From: Chryseobacterium sp. UBA6632
GTDB taxonomy: Bacteria > Bacteroidota > Bacteroidia > Flavobacteriales > Weeksellaceae
DNA: 5,889 bases
NCBI GenBank assembly: GCA_002455915.1
Contig: DKLU01000105.1
Coordinates: 1-5,889, forward strand
Direction of reading: 5' to 3'
The position numbers and the translations under genes were made by a program. The notes under the pieces were generated by a model, which was not told where the DNA came from, searched no databases, and worked only from the letters and a program-made list of their open reading frames with translations. This document shows positions 5,657 through 5,889 of the stretch, in pieces (the stretch's first letter is position 1; the number at the start of each line of letters is the position of its first letter).

Positions 5657-5889
5657 ATGAGACCCAATTACACCAAAATTTATCATGACATGCTTAAGCT
5701 GGAACATCCAGACAAGCTGAAAGACCCGAAGATTAAAGAACTCCTCAAAAAATTGAATACAACGGAAGATGTACTGAATTTTAATGAGAAGATATTTACA
5801 CAATCTAAAGAGAGCCAAAGAGATAACCAAAAGCTTAAAACGTATGACAAAAAAACGATGTTGAGATTGCTTGAATATCAGCATAAGCA
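5657..5889 (+). CDS. Small hypothetical protein, partner of the HTH gene (cut at right edge)
   Basis: An open frame of 77 complete codons from ATG 5657 runs off the window. It begins MRPNYTKIYHDMLKLEHPDK and is lysine-rich and probably wholly helical. Residues about 22-60 look like a charged, coiled-coil-like region. From KTYDKKTMLRLLEYQHK (61-77) it appears to enter a helix-turn-helix like the C-terminal domain of its neighbour, although the recognition helix is outside the window. The 18-base spacing and shared strand suggest co-transcription and joint function with the HTH gene. There is no clear Shine-Dalgarno site, as usual in this phylum. Alternative readings are a regulator or a remnant of a transposase OrfA. 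No function can be assigned. Confidence 0.82.
   Translation, partial: MRPNYTKIYHDMLKLEHPDKLKDPKIKELLKKLNTTEDVLNFNEKIFTQSKESQRDNQKLKTYDKKTMLRLLEYQHK

Noticed and set aside
5600..5884. 94-codon minus-strand ORF at the right edge
   Set aside because: It is antisense to the end of the HTH gene and to the small partner gene, whose plus-strand frames are better supported by spacing and protein features.

Overview
The window looks like chromosomal DNA from a Flavobacteriia member, most likely Chryseobacterium or a close Weeksellaceae relative. The evidence is the AT-rich composition, the Bacteroidetes-type promoters (TTTG, about 18-21 bases, then TAnnTTTG), the start codons preceded by A-rich sequence instead of Shine-Dalgarno sites, and the protein types. 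The genus call is inference from remembered families. There are three clear genes, one gene cut by the right edge, and one probable leader peptide.

Left part (1-2886): about 420 bases of gene-free AT-rich DNA with an interspersed-repeat-like patch are followed by a compact regulatory leader. It has a promoter (423-452), a possible 28-codon leader peptide (473-559) and a strong intrinsic terminator (591-621). An alternative, mutually exclusive fold joins the end of the leader ORF to the terminator. Behind it lies a full-length EF-G-type translational GTPase (781-2847) with intact GTP-binding motifs, followed by its own terminator. The layout is that of ribosome-controlled transcription attenuation of a translation factor: a ribosome that finishes the leader peptide would allow termination, and one that stalls early would allow read-through. 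This is the most interesting structure in the window.

Middle part (2887-4644): a convergent intergenic region with a short Bacteroidetes-type repeat separates the EF-G gene from a SulP-family anion transporter with a C-terminal STAS domain on the minus strand. The transporter has a very good promoter match and a short 5' UTR. No sulfate-assimilation or carbonic anhydrase gene lies nearby, so the transported anion cannot be assigned.

Right part (4645-5889): a very AT-rich divergent intergenic region of about 620 bases contains a near-ideal plus-strand promoter more than 400 bases before the next gene. That gene (5213-5638) encodes a small protein with an XRE-like helix-turn-helix at the N-terminus and a transposase-like helix-turn-helix at the C-terminus, preceded by a 16-base palindrome. 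Eighteen bases later starts a second small gene (5657 onward), truncated by the window, that looks like its operon partner. The function of the pair is unknown.
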